This document shows, in pieces, positions 24,152 to 33,211 of a DNA stretch of 64,000 bases. A program made the translations under genes and the position numbers. Position 1 is the stretch's first letter; the number at the start of each line of letters is the position of its first letter. Below the pieces are notes generated by a model. That model did no database searches, was not told where the DNA came from, and saw only the letters and a program-made list of their open reading frames with translations. The DNA is from Kribbella soli (GTDB lineage Bacteria > Actinomycetota > Actinomycetes > Propionibacteriales > Kribbellaceae), in assembly GCF_004331345.1 (NCBI RefSeq), contig NZ_SJJZ01000001.1, forward strand, positions 2,604,001 through 2,668,000. Direction: 5' to 3'.

Positions 24152-25086
24152 GCACAACTCTTGAACGTCCAGCACTCCGCACGTCCCGGAAGGTGCCGCC
24201 GTCCAAGGACAGCCGGACCCTGCTGAAGAGCCAGATCCGGACCGGTTGGGCACTGCTCGCGCCGGCGCTGCTGCACTCCGGCATCTTCATCGTGATCCCG
24301 GTCGTCGCGGTCCTCGTCCTGAGCCTGACCAACTACAGCTTCGGTGACACCTGGGCCTGGGTCGGGTTCGGCAACTACGCCGACCTGTTCGGCGACGTCG
24401 ACTTCCTGGCGTCGCTGTGGCACACAGTGCTCTACGCGATCGTGGTGATCCCGATCTCGATGGCGATCTCGCTCGCGGTCGCGCTAGGGCTGAACCAGAA
24501 GATCCGGGGTCTGAGCTTCTTCCGGACCGCGTTCTACATCCCGACCGTCACCGCGACGGTCGCGGTGGCGACCATCTGGCTGTGGATCTACAACCCGGGC
24601 TCCGGGTTGGCGAACGGGTTCCTCAGCCTGTTCGGGTTCGCGCCGAACCGCTGGCTGGCCGACCCGGCGACCGCGCTGCCGTCGCTGATGGTGGTCGGAA
24701 TCTGGCAGGGGCTCGGCACCAAGGTGATCATCTACCTGGCCGCGCTGCAGGGCGTCTCCCGCGATTTGCTCGAGTCGTCCGAGATCGACGGTGCCAACCG
24801 CTGGCAGAAGTTCGCGAACGTGACCTGGCCGGCGATCGGCCCGGTGCAGTTCTTCGTCCTGATCACGTCGATCGTGGGCACCTTCCAGGTGTTCGACCTG
24901 GTCTACGTGATGACGCAGGGCGGTCCTGGGTCGGAGACGCGGGTGCTCGTGATGGACATCTATCAGAACGCGTTCCAGGACCTGAAACTCGGCTACGCGT
25001 CCGCCGAGACCGTGATCATGATGATCGTGATCGCGCTGTTCATCGGGGTCGGGCGCCTGCTCCAGAAGGCGGATGCCAATGACTAG
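24148..25086 (+). CDS. sugar ABC transporter permease (MalF-like)
   Basis: A 312-aa, six-helix permease of the CUT1 family. The EAA loop that docks the ATPase is SSEIDGANRWQKFANVTWPA, at about residues 210-230. The ATG overlaps the binding-protein stop, and its own stop overlaps the next permease. It pairs with the MalG-like protein to form the channel. Confidence 0.92.
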   Translation: MSTTLERPALRTSRKVPPSKDSRTLLKSQIRTGWALLAPALLHSGIFIVIPVVAVLVLSLTNYSFGDTWAWVGFGNYADLFGDVDFLASLWHTVLYAIVVIPISMAISLAVALGLNQKIRGLSFFRTAFYIPTVTATVAVATIWLWIYNPGSGLANGFLSLFGFAPNRWLADPATALPSLMVVGIWQGLGTKVIIYLAALQGVSRDLLESSEIDGANRWQKFANVTWPAIGPVQFFVLITSIVGTFQVFDLVYVMTQGGPGSETRVLVMDIYQNAFQDLKLGYASAETVIMMIVIALFIGVGRLLQKADAND

Positions 25087-25981
25087 CGCTACGTTGCCGG
25101 CGATCGGTTCCGCCAAGCCGTCGGCACTCCGGCCGGGCCGGATCCTGTTGTACGTCGTCATGACGGTCGGCGCGATCCTGATGATCACGCCGTTCGTCTG
25201 GATGCTGCTGACCGCGTTCAAGAGCAACCTGGAGATCGCGAAGTTCGGCTGGCTGCCGTCCGAGCTGCGCTGGCGCAACTTCAGCGAGGCGATGCAGACC
25301 GCGCCGTTCCTGCGGTACTTCCGCAACAGCCTGTTCATCGCGGTCGGTGAGACCGCGTTCACCCTCGTGGTGTGCACGATGGCCGGCTACGCGCTGGCCA
25401 AGCTGCCGCTGCGCGGGGCGAAGTCGCTGCTGAACTACTTCATCGTGCTGCTGCTGGTGCCGTTCCAGATCATCCTGGTGCCGCTGTTCCTGATCGTGAA
25501 GTCGATCCCGCTGTTCGGCGGCAACAACATCCTCGGCCAGGGCGGGATCGGCTGGCTGAACTCGTGGTGGGGCCTGATCATCCCGCTCGGCGCGGCACCG
25601 CTGTTCACCTTCCTGGCCCGGCAGTTCTACGTCTCGCTGCCGGACGAGCTGGCTCAGGCGGCCAGGGTGGACGGGCTCGGGGAGTTCGGCATCTTCCTGC
25701 GGATCATGACGCCGCTGATCAAGCCGGCCCTGATCACGATCGCGGTGTTCCAGATCGAGGCCGCCTGGAACGGGTTCCTCTGGCCGCTGATGATCACCAC
25801 GTCGGACTCGATGCGGCCGCTGCAACTGGGGCTGGCGATCTTCTCCCAGAACCCGGCGGAGATCCAGTGGCCGTACCTGATGGCCGGTACGGCGCTCGCG
25901 ACGCTGCCGATGATCGTACTGTTCGTGTTCGCCCAGAAGCGGTTCGTCGAAGGAATGGCGAACGTGGGGATCAAGGGCTAG
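25079..25981 (+). CDS. sugar ABC transporter permease (MalG-like)
   Basis: A 300-aa permease. ATG 25079 is preferred (AAGGCGG six bases upstream), with ATG 25073 also in frame. The EAA loop is AARVDGLGEFGIFLRIMTPL, near residues 197-216. No ATPase gene follows; actinobacterial CUT1 systems commonly share one general ATPase (MsiK type) encoded elsewhere. A hairpin at 26007 ends the operon. Confidence 0.92.
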   Translation: MTSATLPAIGSAKPSALRPGRILLYVVMTVGAILMITPFVWMLLTAFKSNLEIAKFGWLPSELRWRNFSEAMQTAPFLRYFRNSLFIAVGETAFTLVVCTMAGYALAKLPLRGAKSLLNYFIVLLLVPFQIILVPLFLIVKSIPLFGGNNILGQGGIGWLNSWWGLIIPLGAAPLFTFLARQFYVSLPDELAQAARVDGLGEFGIFLRIMTPLIKPALITIAVFQIEAAWNGFLWPLMITTSDSMRPLQLGLAIFSQNPAEIQWPYLMAGTALATLPMIVLFVFAQKRFVEGMANVGIKG

Positions 25982-26006
25982 CGGATCCGGGGGCAGATCC
26001 TCGAAC

Positions 26007-26036
26007 AGGTGCTCACCCCGCCCCGGGTGAGCACCT
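26007..26036 (+). terminator. terminator of the sugar ABC operon
   Basis: AGGTGCTCACCC (26007-26018) pairs perfectly with GGGTGAGCACCT (26025-26036) around a six-base loop, 26 bp after the stop at 25981. Confidence 0.85.
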
Positions 26037-26231
26037 GCGAGGCCCCCTCCACATGCGGTGGTCCCGAAGAAACACCGGAGTTTCCCACTAGGTCCCCCCT
26101 CTGGGTCACTCACCCGTTTATCGGCGGAGTGTGCTGTCCGTTACAGCATTCATGAGGATTTTTCGCCGGTTCCCGAAATGATTTCCCGAAGACGGCAGGA
26201 AGCACGACGTATCGCGACGACTTGTACACAA

Positions 26232-26768
26232 TCAGTGCATATGGCTGTGGACGACGTACCGGACGATCGGCTCGAGGTCCGTCGTACCGAGAAGTTCCAG
26301 GGCGTTGGTGGCGCGGAGCGTGGCGAGGCCGTGGATGTTTGTCCACAGGGCGGTGGCGCGGAGGCCGGCGTCGGCGGGGTGGATCCGGGCGACCAGGTCG
26401 ACGAAGTTCTGGAACAGCGGGAGCGATGTCGCGCGGAGGTTGCCTCCGGCGCCGGCCAGTAGGTCGTGGCGGAAGATCAGGTCGAACATGCCGGGGCGTT
26501 CGGCGGCGAACTGCAGGTAGTTTTTGGCAGCCGCTACCAATTGTTCTTCGGGCGGTCCGTCGGTCGTCGTTCCGAGCCGGGCGGCGAGATCCTGCAGTCC
26601 GGTGGCGGCGATCGCGGCCAGCAGCGCGTCGTGGGTGGGGAAGTAGCGCCGCGGTGCGCCGTGCGAGACGCCCGTACGGCGGGCGATCGCGCGCAGCGTG
26701 AGGTCGGCGAGGCCGTCCTCCTCGAGGAGTTCGACCCCGGCCTCGACGAGCCGATCGGGCAGTGTCAC
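26232..26768 (-). CDS. TetR-family regulator
   Basis: A 178-aa regulator from GTG 26768, with AGGAG ten bases upstream. The helix-turn-helix region is GVELLEEDGLADLTLRAIAR then TGVSHGAPRRYFPTHDALLA, and the rest fits a TetR_C_33-like ligand domain (NYLQFAAERPGMFDLIFRHD). It is divergent from the deazaflavin/hemerythrin gene at 26955 and may control it. The start region contains a GACA-A-TGTC near-palindrome. Confidence 0.85.
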   Translation of the reverse strand: MTLPDRLVEAGVELLEEDGLADLTLRAIARRTGVSHGAPRRYFPTHDALLAAIAATGLQDLAARLGTTTDGPPEEQLVAAAKNYLQFAAERPGMFDLIFRHDLLAGAGGNLRATSLPLFQNFVDLVARIHPADAGLRATALWTNIHGLATLRATNALELLGTTDLEPIVRYVVHSHMH

Positions 26769-26901
26769 GTAGACATTGTCTCCTGCTTGGGTTGGCCCCA
26801 CGGCCCGGGTACGATCTCGGACGTGACTGCCGGGTCGGCCTTGAGCCATTCACGAGTTGGGTCCCCGGCTGCGCTCTGAGCGCCGCGCGGGCCCCGCCGC
26901 C

Positions 26902-26950
26902 CGCTTCTCTCTGTCTGCAAAACCCTTTTTCACGACACCAGAGAGAAGCG
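26902..26950 (+). promoter_or_regulatory. 12-bp inverted repeat covering the ribosome site of the next gene
   Basis: CGCTTCTCTCTG (26902-26913) is perfectly complementary to CAGAGAGAAGCG (26939-26950), with a 25-base spacer. The 3' arm contains the only Shine-Dalgarno-like sequence (GAGAGAAG) upstream of the start at 26955, so folding in RNA would hide it. A protein-binding DNA palindrome is the alternative. Confidence 0.6.
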
Positions 26951-26954
26951 AATC

Positions 26955-27752
26955 CTGAACGATTTCACTGCACAACTCATTGCGGAGTTCAAGGCGAACG
27001 ACGGCCGGGTCGGCGGGCCTTTCGAGAACTCCAGGTTGTTGCTCCTGACAACCACCGGCGCGCGGACCGGGCAATCGCGCACCGCGATCCTCGGGTATTA
27101 CCCGGACGGCGACCGCGTCCTCGTCGTCGGCTCGGCCGGCGGCAGTCCGAAGCACCCGGACTGGTACCACAACCTGCTCGCGAATCCGAAGGTCAGCATC
27201 GACCTCGGGCTCTTCGACTATCCGGCAACGGCAGTCGTACTGCGTGGCACCGAGCGCGACGAGGTCTTCGCCCGACTCGTCGAGGCTGACGCGGGGTGGG
27301 GCGAGTACCAGAAGGGCACTACGCGGACCATTCCGGTTGTGGCGCTCGTCCAGCAACCGGGGCCACCGGCACACGGTCGCGGCTCTTTCGCTGATGCATT
27401 GAAGACGATCCACTCCGCGTTCCGGCGCGAACTGACCTTGATCCGGCACGAGATCGCGACATCCGGGACGCTGGGCGCGCAACTCCGCATCAACTGCCTG
27501 ACTGTTTGTCAGGGCCTGCACTACCACCACACCGGCGAATCAACCGGGTTGTTCCCGGCCCTGGTCGAGCAGCACCCGGAGCTGGCGGACGTGATCGCTG
27601 TACTGCAGAAGGAGCACGACCAGATCGCAGTGCTGCTCGCCGAGCTCGAGCAGCTGGTCGATACCAACGTCCTGGACCAGGTGGACGAGCTGATCGCTCA
27701 GCTCAACGCCCACCTGGACCGCGAGGAGGCAGCACTTCTGCCTTATCTATAG
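26955..27752 (+). CDS. deazaflavin-dependent nitroreductase-like domain fused to hemerythrin-like domain; CTG start likely
   Basis: A 265-aa fusion. Residues 1-135 match the F420-dependent Ddn/nitroreductase family (DFTAQLIAEFKANDGRVGGP, LLLLTTTGARTGQSRTAILG, DWYHNLLANPKVSIDL). Residues about 150-265 are hemerythrin-like, with likely iron ligands His168/His169 in LHYHHTGE, Glu171, His195 in KEHDQ, and His at NAHLDREE. The conserved N-terminus has no ATG, GTG or TTG; the codon at the usual Met position is CTG (26955), and the first canonical start, TTG 27036, would cut off 27 conserved residues. The fusion suggests F420-linked redox chemistry with O2 or NO sensing (inference). Confidence 0.75.
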   Translation: MNDFTAQLIAEFKANDGRVGGPFENSRLLLLTTTGARTGQSRTAILGYYPDGDRVLVVGSAGGSPKHPDWYHNLLANPKVSIDLGLFDYPATAVVLRGTERDEVFARLVEADAGWGEYQKGTTRTIPVVALVQQPGPPAHGRGSFADALKTIHSAFRRELTLIRHEIATSGTLGAQLRINCLTVCQGLHYHHTGESTGLFPALVEQHPELADVIAVLQKEHDQIAVLLAELEQLVDTNVLDQVDELIAQLNAHLDREEAALLPYL

Positions 27753-28508
27753 GGGCCTTTGGGCCAGCAGTGCGTAGGAGTTGGGGAGTCGGCCGGACCA
27801 CGCCGCGGCGTTCGTGTCGCCCTGCGGGCGCCAGAACGGTTCGGCGTACTCCTCGAGGACCTGGAGCCGTAGGCCGGCTTTGGTGACCGCGGTGACGATC
27901 TGGCCGAGCGTCCACTGCCACTCCTGGGCGCCGTTGCCCGGGAACGTGTCGTTGATGTGCGACTCGGCGAAGTAGCTCCGGTCCGGCCGGACCCGCGGCT
28001 CGTCCTCGTCCCAGGTCCACAGCGGTACGGCCGGGTGGGCCTCGTACACGAAGAGGTGTCCACCCGGCCGCACCAGACGCGCCGCATCGCGCGCCCAAGC
28101 GTCGATGTCGCGCATCCAGATCAGTGCGCCCTTGCCCGTGTACACGAGGTCGACGGACGCGTCCCGCACCGGTACGCCGGGAACCTCGGCCACGACGTAC
28201 CGACAGGCCATGCCAAGTTCTGTCGCCCTGCGCTGCGCAGCACCTGCCGCCACGGAGCTGTAGTCCACGCCCACGACGCTCCTGGCTCCGGCCTTCACCA
28301 GGGCCACGTCGTCGAGCCCATGTCCACTCTGGAAGTGCACCACCACCGGCCCCTCTGCCAGCACCGGCGCCAACAATTCCCGCTCCCGCGCGAACAACCC
28401 GTCGTCCCCGCGAGCCTCCTCGAGCAGCTCGTCGTACTCCACAACATGCTTCGTGGAAGCTCGCTCCCAAACGACCCGATTACCCGCCACGACCTCATCC
28501 ATACACAC
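27747..28508 (-). CDS. class I SAM-dependent methyltransferase
   Basis: A 253-aa methyltransferase. Motif I is HFQSGHGLDDVALV, less glycine-rich than normal, followed by VVGVDYSSVAAGAA, VDLVYTGKGALIWM and LVRPGGHLFVYEAH. ATG 28508 or 28502 may start it. The stop overlaps that of the convergent deazaflavin/hemerythrin gene by six bases. The acceptor is unknown. Confidence 0.85.
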   Translation of the reverse strand: MCMDEVVAGNRVVWERASTKHVVEYDELLEEARGDDGLFARERELLAPVLAEGPVVVHFQSGHGLDDVALVKAGARSVVGVDYSSVAAGAAQRRATELGMACRYVVAEVPGVPVRDASVDLVYTGKGALIWMRDIDAWARDAARLVRPGGHLFVYEAHPAVPLWTWDEDEPRVRPDRSYFAESHINDTFPGNGAQEWQWTLGQIVTAVTKAGLRLQVLEEYAEPFWRPQGDTNAAAWSGRLPNSYALLAQRPL

Positions 28509-28544
28509 AGTCAGCCCGACTGACCGCCGTCAAGCAAGCGCATT

Positions 28545-30860
28545 TCACTCGTTGTGGAGGACTTCGGCGATGGTGGTGCGGGCGGCCGTGCGGGCCGGGA
28601 AGTAGGCGCCGGCGGCGGAGATGAGGATGCCGGCGAGGACCAGGAGGGCGAGTAGGCCGGCCGGGTAGACGTCGAGCATGAAGTCCGGGAGTTCTATCTG
28701 GGCTCCGTTGGCCATGGCGGGGACGACCAGGCGGTGGGCGATGATGCCGACCGGGATGCCCAGCAGGCCGCCGAGGGCTCCCAGCGCGATCATCGAGGTC
28801 ACGACCATCAGCGTGACCTGTGCGGGCGTCATACCGATCGACTTGAGCATGCCCAGGTCGCGGCGGCGTTCGCGGGTGTTGAGTATGACGGTGTTGAACA
28901 CACCGAGCGCCGCAACGGTCCCCAGCATCAGCGTGAGCAGTACGACGGTCGCGAGTACGACGGCCACGAACGTGCCGGCGTCCTGACCGTCCGCCTCCTG
29001 CAAACCGGAGTCCTTCGCCTGCACGGCTTTGACCACCGCGTCCAGGTCCGTCCCGGGCTTCACGTTGATGTCGTAGATGTTCGCCCGCAGGTCAGGTGCG
29101 ATCAGCGCGAGCGTCGCCCAGTTGGACAGCACCTCCTCGCCGGAGTTGTACATCGCCTTCCCGACGATCTGCGCCCGTACGCTCTTGCCCTTCGACTGCA
29201 GCGTGATCGTGTCGCCGACTGCCACACCGCTTTGCTTCAGGAAGCGTTCCGACACCACCACCTGTCCCGGACCGTCGAACCAGCGTCCGGCGAGTATCCG
29301 GTAGCCGATCTGATCGAAGTCCCCGCGGTAGAACGACACGCGGAGGTCGGTCTGCGTACCAGCCAGCCGCATCTCCAGGTCCGCCATCGCCGCCACCGAC
29401 GTGACGCCCGGCGCCGAACGCAGTACGGCCTCGTCCTCAGCATCGGTCAGCTTCGCACCAGGTGGCGCATTTGGCCCTTCTGGCCCGGAGCCGTTCGGAC
29501 CAGCGAAGATCGTCAGGTCAACAGCACCTGCTCGACTAGCCGCTGTCTGGTACGTCGTCAGCGACTTCCCCAGCCCCACTGCCAACGTCACGCTGGTGAC
29601 ACCGAGCACTACAGCCGCCAGCGTCAACGCCGTACGCCCAGGACGAGCGAACGGCAGTCCCAGACCCAGACTGACCGACCGGGGCAGCCGGGTCCCGCTC
29701 AGCCACCGCTGCACCCGCAGACCTCTCCCAGCGCGCGGTGCGCTCCCAGCACTGATCGCCTGCGCCGCTGACAGGCTCCGCGCCCGCAACGCCGGCACCA
29801 GGGCAGACAGCGCGACCAGAGCAGGTACGCCGAACAGCGTGACTACGTCGACCCAGGCGGGTACACCCGTACCGCCGGCGCCGTAGTTCTCGAAAGCCCT
29901 TGTCAGCAAGGATGTGGCGAGTATGTTGCCTAGGGCAACGCCGCCGGCACACCCGACGACAGCTGGGATCGAAACCATCCCCAGGTACACCGTCATCACT
30001 TGTGTCGGTGTGAACCCCAGGGCCTTCAACACACCGATGTGCTTGAACCCTGCGACCACAGCACCACTGACGACGTTAGCCACGATCAGTACGGCGACAG
30101 CGAGCCCTAGCCACCCGAACACCATCAGGAACGGCACGAACGTGTTGGGCTCGCCCGCAGCCATTGCCCGCAGCGCCAGGTACGACTGCGTACCAATGAG
30201 GGCATTGCTCGGCAGACCGGCCGTCACAGCCTTCTGCCCAGCCGTGAGCTCGGCATTGGTGGCGGCGTGGGTGAAGCGGTAGAGCATCTGCGTCGACGTC
30301 GGATGCAGTGCGTTCAACTGCTCCGGCGTGACCCATGCATCGGCCGACTGGCTCACGCTGTACGCGAACCCGACGATGGTGAGCGTCTGACCGTTGGCAG
30401 TCACTGTCCCGTTCAGCTGCGGCGTACCGCGGCCGCTGGACTCGGTCGGGTTCCGGTTGAGCACGATCTCGCCGGGCTTGTCCGCCCAGCGGCCCTTCCA
30501 CACGTTGAGCCGGTCGACGGAGCCGCCGGGATCCGCACGCCCAACAGTCACGAGTGACCCCATCATCTGGGGCTGAGCGAGCTCGAGCGTCGCCTGCGGG
30601 AACGGTCCGCCGACAGCCGCCGCACTCCGTGCCGCCTCGGTCAGCTGCGCATCAGTCACCTTGCTGCGGTCGTACGACGCAGTCAGCTGCGAACCGCTCT
30701 GCTTTGCGTAAGCACGGTCGAACGGAGCGCTCGACGCAGCCAGCAGGCCTAGTGCGACGACGATCATCGTGGTGGAGAGCAGTACGACCACGCCGATCAC
30801 CACGGTCTGCACACGGCGCCGTCGTACGGCCGCTCGCGCTACAGGCCAGACGGCGCTCAC
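28545..30860 (-). CDS. MacB/FtsX-type ABC exporter permease
   Basis: A 771-aa membrane protein with two FtsX domains: helix 1 near residues 17-40 (VVIGVVVLLSTTMIVVALGL), a central block of helices at about 250-345, and a C-terminal block from about 650 (VVLATVVLLTLMLGTVAALG). Large extracytoplasmic loops lie between them. Its start overlaps the ATPase stop (30857-30860), so they form one transporter. Such systems export peptides or antibiotics or remove lipoproteins. Confidence 0.9.
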   Translation of the reverse strand: MSAVWPVARAAVRRRRVQTVVIGVVVLLSTTMIVVALGLLAASSAPFDRAYAKQSGSQLTASYDRSKVTDAQLTEAARSAAAVGGPFPQATLELAQPQMMGSLVTVGRADPGGSVDRLNVWKGRWADKPGEIVLNRNPTESSGRGTPQLNGTVTANGQTLTIVGFAYSVSQSADAWVTPEQLNALHPTSTQMLYRFTHAATNAELTAGQKAVTAGLPSNALIGTQSYLALRAMAAGEPNTFVPFLMVFGWLGLAVAVLIVANVVSGAVVAGFKHIGVLKALGFTPTQVMTVYLGMVSIPAVVGCAGGVALGNILATSLLTRAFENYGAGGTGVPAWVDVVTLFGVPALVALSALVPALRARSLSAAQAISAGSAPRAGRGLRVQRWLSGTRLPRSVSLGLGLPFARPGRTALTLAAVVLGVTSVTLAVGLGKSLTTYQTAASRAGAVDLTIFAGPNGSGPEGPNAPPGAKLTDAEDEAVLRSAPGVTSVAAMADLEMRLAGTQTDLRVSFYRGDFDQIGYRILAGRWFDGPGQVVVSERFLKQSGVAVGDTITLQSKGKSVRAQIVGKAMYNSGEEVLSNWATLALIAPDLRANIYDINVKPGTDLDAVVKAVQAKDSGLQEADGQDAGTFVAVVLATVVLLTLMLGTVAALGVFNTVILNTRERRRDLGMLKSIGMTPAQVTLMVVTSMIALGALGGLLGIPVGIIAHRLVVPAMANGAQIELPDFMLDVYPAGLLALLVLAGILISAAGAYFPARTAARTTIAEVLHNE

Positions 30861-31567
30861 GCCGTACGCTCCAGGCTGCGTTCGCCGGCGATCTGCCCGT
30901 CGACGAAGTCGATGACCCGGCTGGCGCAGCGTGTCGCGAGTTGCTGGTCGTGTGTCACCAGCAGGAGCGTCTGGCCGATCTGGTTGAGGTCCAGGAGCAG
31001 GTCCATCACCTGCTCGCCGGCACGAGTGTCGAGAGCACCTGTCGGCTCGTCGGCGAGGAGGATGGCCGGGCGGTTCATCAGCGCGCGGGCGACCGCGACT
31101 CGTTGCCGCTCGCCACCACTCAGCTGCGAGGGGTACGTGTTGCGGCGACCGGCTATACCGAGCTCGTCGAACAGCTCGAGTGCGCGCTTCCGTGCGTGCG
31201 CTGCCGACGTACCGGTGAGCTGTGCGGCCAGCGCGACGTTGTCGAGCGCGGACAGGTCGTCCAGCAGGTTGAAGAACTGAAAGATCATCCCGATCCGTCG
31301 CCGCCGGAACAGCGCCAGCCCCTTCTCGTCCAGCTTGCCCAGGTCGTCGCCGTGCACCACGACGGACCCTGACGTCGGCCGGTCCAGGCCGGCGACCATG
31401 CTGAGCAGCGTCGACTTGCCGCTGCCGGACGGTCCCATCACCGCGACCGCCTCACCGGCGTGGATCTCCAGCGACACTCCATCGAGTGCGGCGGATTCGC
31501 CGTACTCCTTGCGTACGGCGGTGAGCTGTACGACCGCCTGTCCGTTGTCGTCCGTCATGCTGCTCAC
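30857..31567 (-). CDS. ABC transporter ATPase (LolD/MacB type)
   Basis: A 236-aa ATPase. Walker A is GPSGSGKST (about residue 40), the signature is LSGGERQR, Walker B is AILLADEPTGALD, and the H-loop is LVTHDQQ. It powers the permease at 28545. The two-component system at 31701 is divergent from it and is the probable regulator, as in many antibiotic-sensing BceAB-like modules. Confidence 0.93.
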   Translation of the reverse strand: MSSMTDDNGQAVVQLTAVRKEYGESAALDGVSLEIHAGEAVAVMGPSGSGKSTLLSMVAGLDRPTSGSVVVHGDDLGKLDEKGLALFRRRRIGMIFQFFNLLDDLSALDNVALAAQLTGTSAAHARKRALELFDELGIAGRRNTYPSQLSGGERQRVAVARALMNRPAILLADEPTGALDTRAGEQVMDLLLDLNQIGQTLLLVTHDQQLATRCASRVIDFVDGQIAGERSLERTA

Positions 31568-31700
31568 GCTAGGGGCGGAAGGCGCCCGCTGACGTCACCC
31601 TGCCGGGCGAATATCCGTGCCCTGTCATCCTGGAGATGTACGGCGTGCGCCTGACGGATGATGCGCTTGGGGGAACGGCTTTGGGACAGTGGAGCTCGTG

Positions 31701-32489
31701 ATGTGGTTCCTTGTGGCGTTGCCGGCCGTGGCCGCTGGTCTGCTCGCGTTCGCGTACGTCCGGGCGCGGCGTGCCCACACGCGGGCGCTGGAGGAGCGCG
31801 GGTGGTTGCTGGAGCGCGAACGGGAGACAGCGGCGCGGAACGCCGTCGACGCGGAGCGGGCGCGGATAGCGCACGACCTGCACGACATCGTGAGCCACAA
31901 CGTCAGTGTCATGGTCATCCAGGCCGGTGCGGCCCGGCAGGTGCTGGCAGCCGAGCCGGAGCAGGCTGAGGCTGCGCTACTCGCAGTAGAAGCCGCAGGT
32001 CGCGACACCATGGCTGAGCTGCGCCATCTGCTCGGGTTACTCGCACCGAAGGCCTCAGGTGAGGAAGACGACGCCCTGGCGCCGCAGCCGAGTCTGACGC
32101 GTCTGAGCGAGCTCATCGATCGCATCGCGTTTGCGGGTCTACCTGTCGAGGTGCGGATCTCTGGGGACCCGTACCCGCTTCCGACCGGCTTGGACGTCAC
32201 GGCGTACCGCATCATCCAGGAGGCGCTCACCAACGCCCTCAAGCACGGCGACGGCGTCCAGGCCGAGGTGACCGTCCGCTACGCGCCGCACGCCTTGCGG
32301 GTCGAAGTTCTCAACTCCGGCCCGAGCGTCCTGACTGGTAGCGGTCGTTCGGTGGTCTCCGACGGAGACGGCCGGGGGCTCCTCGGCCTCAAGCAACGAG
32401 TCGCCGTGTACGGCGGCCAACTCGACGCCCGCCGGCGCCTCGGCGGCGGCTTCCGCGTCCGCGCCAAGCTCCCGCTGGAGCGCCCATGA
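31701..32489 (+). CDS. sensor histidine kinase (HisKA_3 type), intramembrane-sensing-like
   Basis: A 262-aa kinase. ATG 31701 has GGAG six bases upstream and is preferred over GTG 31689. One short membrane segment (MWFLVALPAVAAGLLAFAYV) and no extracellular sensor domain are visible. The phospho-acceptor is in ARIAHDLHDIVSHNV, and the ATP domain has TAYRIIQEALTNALKHGDG and GRGLLGLKQRV. The small N-terminus suggests sensing through the membrane or through the neighbouring ABC exporter (inference). It overlaps the regulator gene by ATGA. Confidence 0.9.
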   Translation: MWFLVALPAVAAGLLAFAYVRARRAHTRALEERGWLLERERETAARNAVDAERARIAHDLHDIVSHNVSVMVIQAGAARQVLAAEPEQAEAALLAVEAAGRDTMAELRHLLGLLAPKASGEEDDALAPQPSLTRLSELIDRIAFAGLPVEVRISGDPYPLPTGLDVTAYRIIQEALTNALKHGDGVQAEVTVRYAPHALRVEVLNSGPSVLTGSGRSVVSDGDGRGLLGLKQRVAVYGGQLDARRRLGGGFRVRAKLPLERP

Positions 32490-33145
32490 CCACGCGCGTG
32501 GTGATCGCGGACGACCAGGCCCTGGTACGCACGGGCTTCCGGATGATCCTCACCGCCCGCGGCATCGAGGTCGTCGGCGAGGCCGCAGACGGTGCCGAAG
32601 CAGTCGACGCCGTACGACGCCTGAACCCGGACGTCGTTCTCATGGACATCCGCATGCCCACCATGGACGGCCTGGAAGCCACCCGCCGCATCTTGGCCAC
32701 CCCGACCGACTGCCGCGTCCTGATCCTCACCACGTTCGATCTGGACAGCTACGTGTACGCCGCCCTGGCCGCCGGCGCCAGCGGCTTCCTCCTCAAGGAC
32801 GTGACGCCCGAACACCTCGCCGCAGCCGTCCGCCTGGTGACCACCGGCGACGCCCTCCTGTCCCCCTCCATCACCCGCCGCCTGGTCGAACGCTTCGCCA
32901 CCCCAGCAGCCGCCCAACCCGCCATCCACCGCGACCTCTCCAACCTCACGCCCCGCGAACTGGAAGTCCTCACCCTGATGGGCCAAGGCCTCTCCAACGC
33001 CGAGATCGCCACCGCCCTCACCCTCAGCGAAGCCACCGTCAAAACCCACGCGGCCCGAATCTTCGCCAAACTAACCCTCCGAGACCGCTCCCAAGCCGTA
33101 GTCCTCGCCTACGAAACCGGCCTGGTCACCCCCGGAGACCGGTAA
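32486..33145 (+). CDS. NarL/LuxR-type response regulator
   Basis: A 219-aa regulator: receiver domain at residues 1-120 with the phospho-aspartate in DVVLMDIRMPTMDG, switch Thr in LILTTFD and Lys in GFLLKDVTPE, then a LuxR helix-turn-helix at about 148-205 (LTPRELEVLTLMGQGLSNAE, ATVKTHAARIFAKL). It is coupled to the kinase by ATGA and probably controls the divergent ABC exporter. Confidence 0.93.
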   Translation: MTTRVVIADDQALVRTGFRMILTARGIEVVGEAADGAEAVDAVRRLNPDVVLMDIRMPTMDGLEATRRILATPTDCRVLILTTFDLDSYVYAALAAGASGFLLKDVTPEHLAAAVRLVTTGDALLSPSITRRLVERFATPAAAQPAIHRDLSNLTPRELEVLTLMGQGLSNAEIATALTLSEATVKTHAARIFAKLTLRDRSQAVVLAYETGLVTPGDR

Positions 33146-33211
33146 CCCTTGCTGATTGGCTTCCGGGTCAACTAGATTCGCCACCTTCTCAATCGCGGGG
33201 GACCTGTGGCC

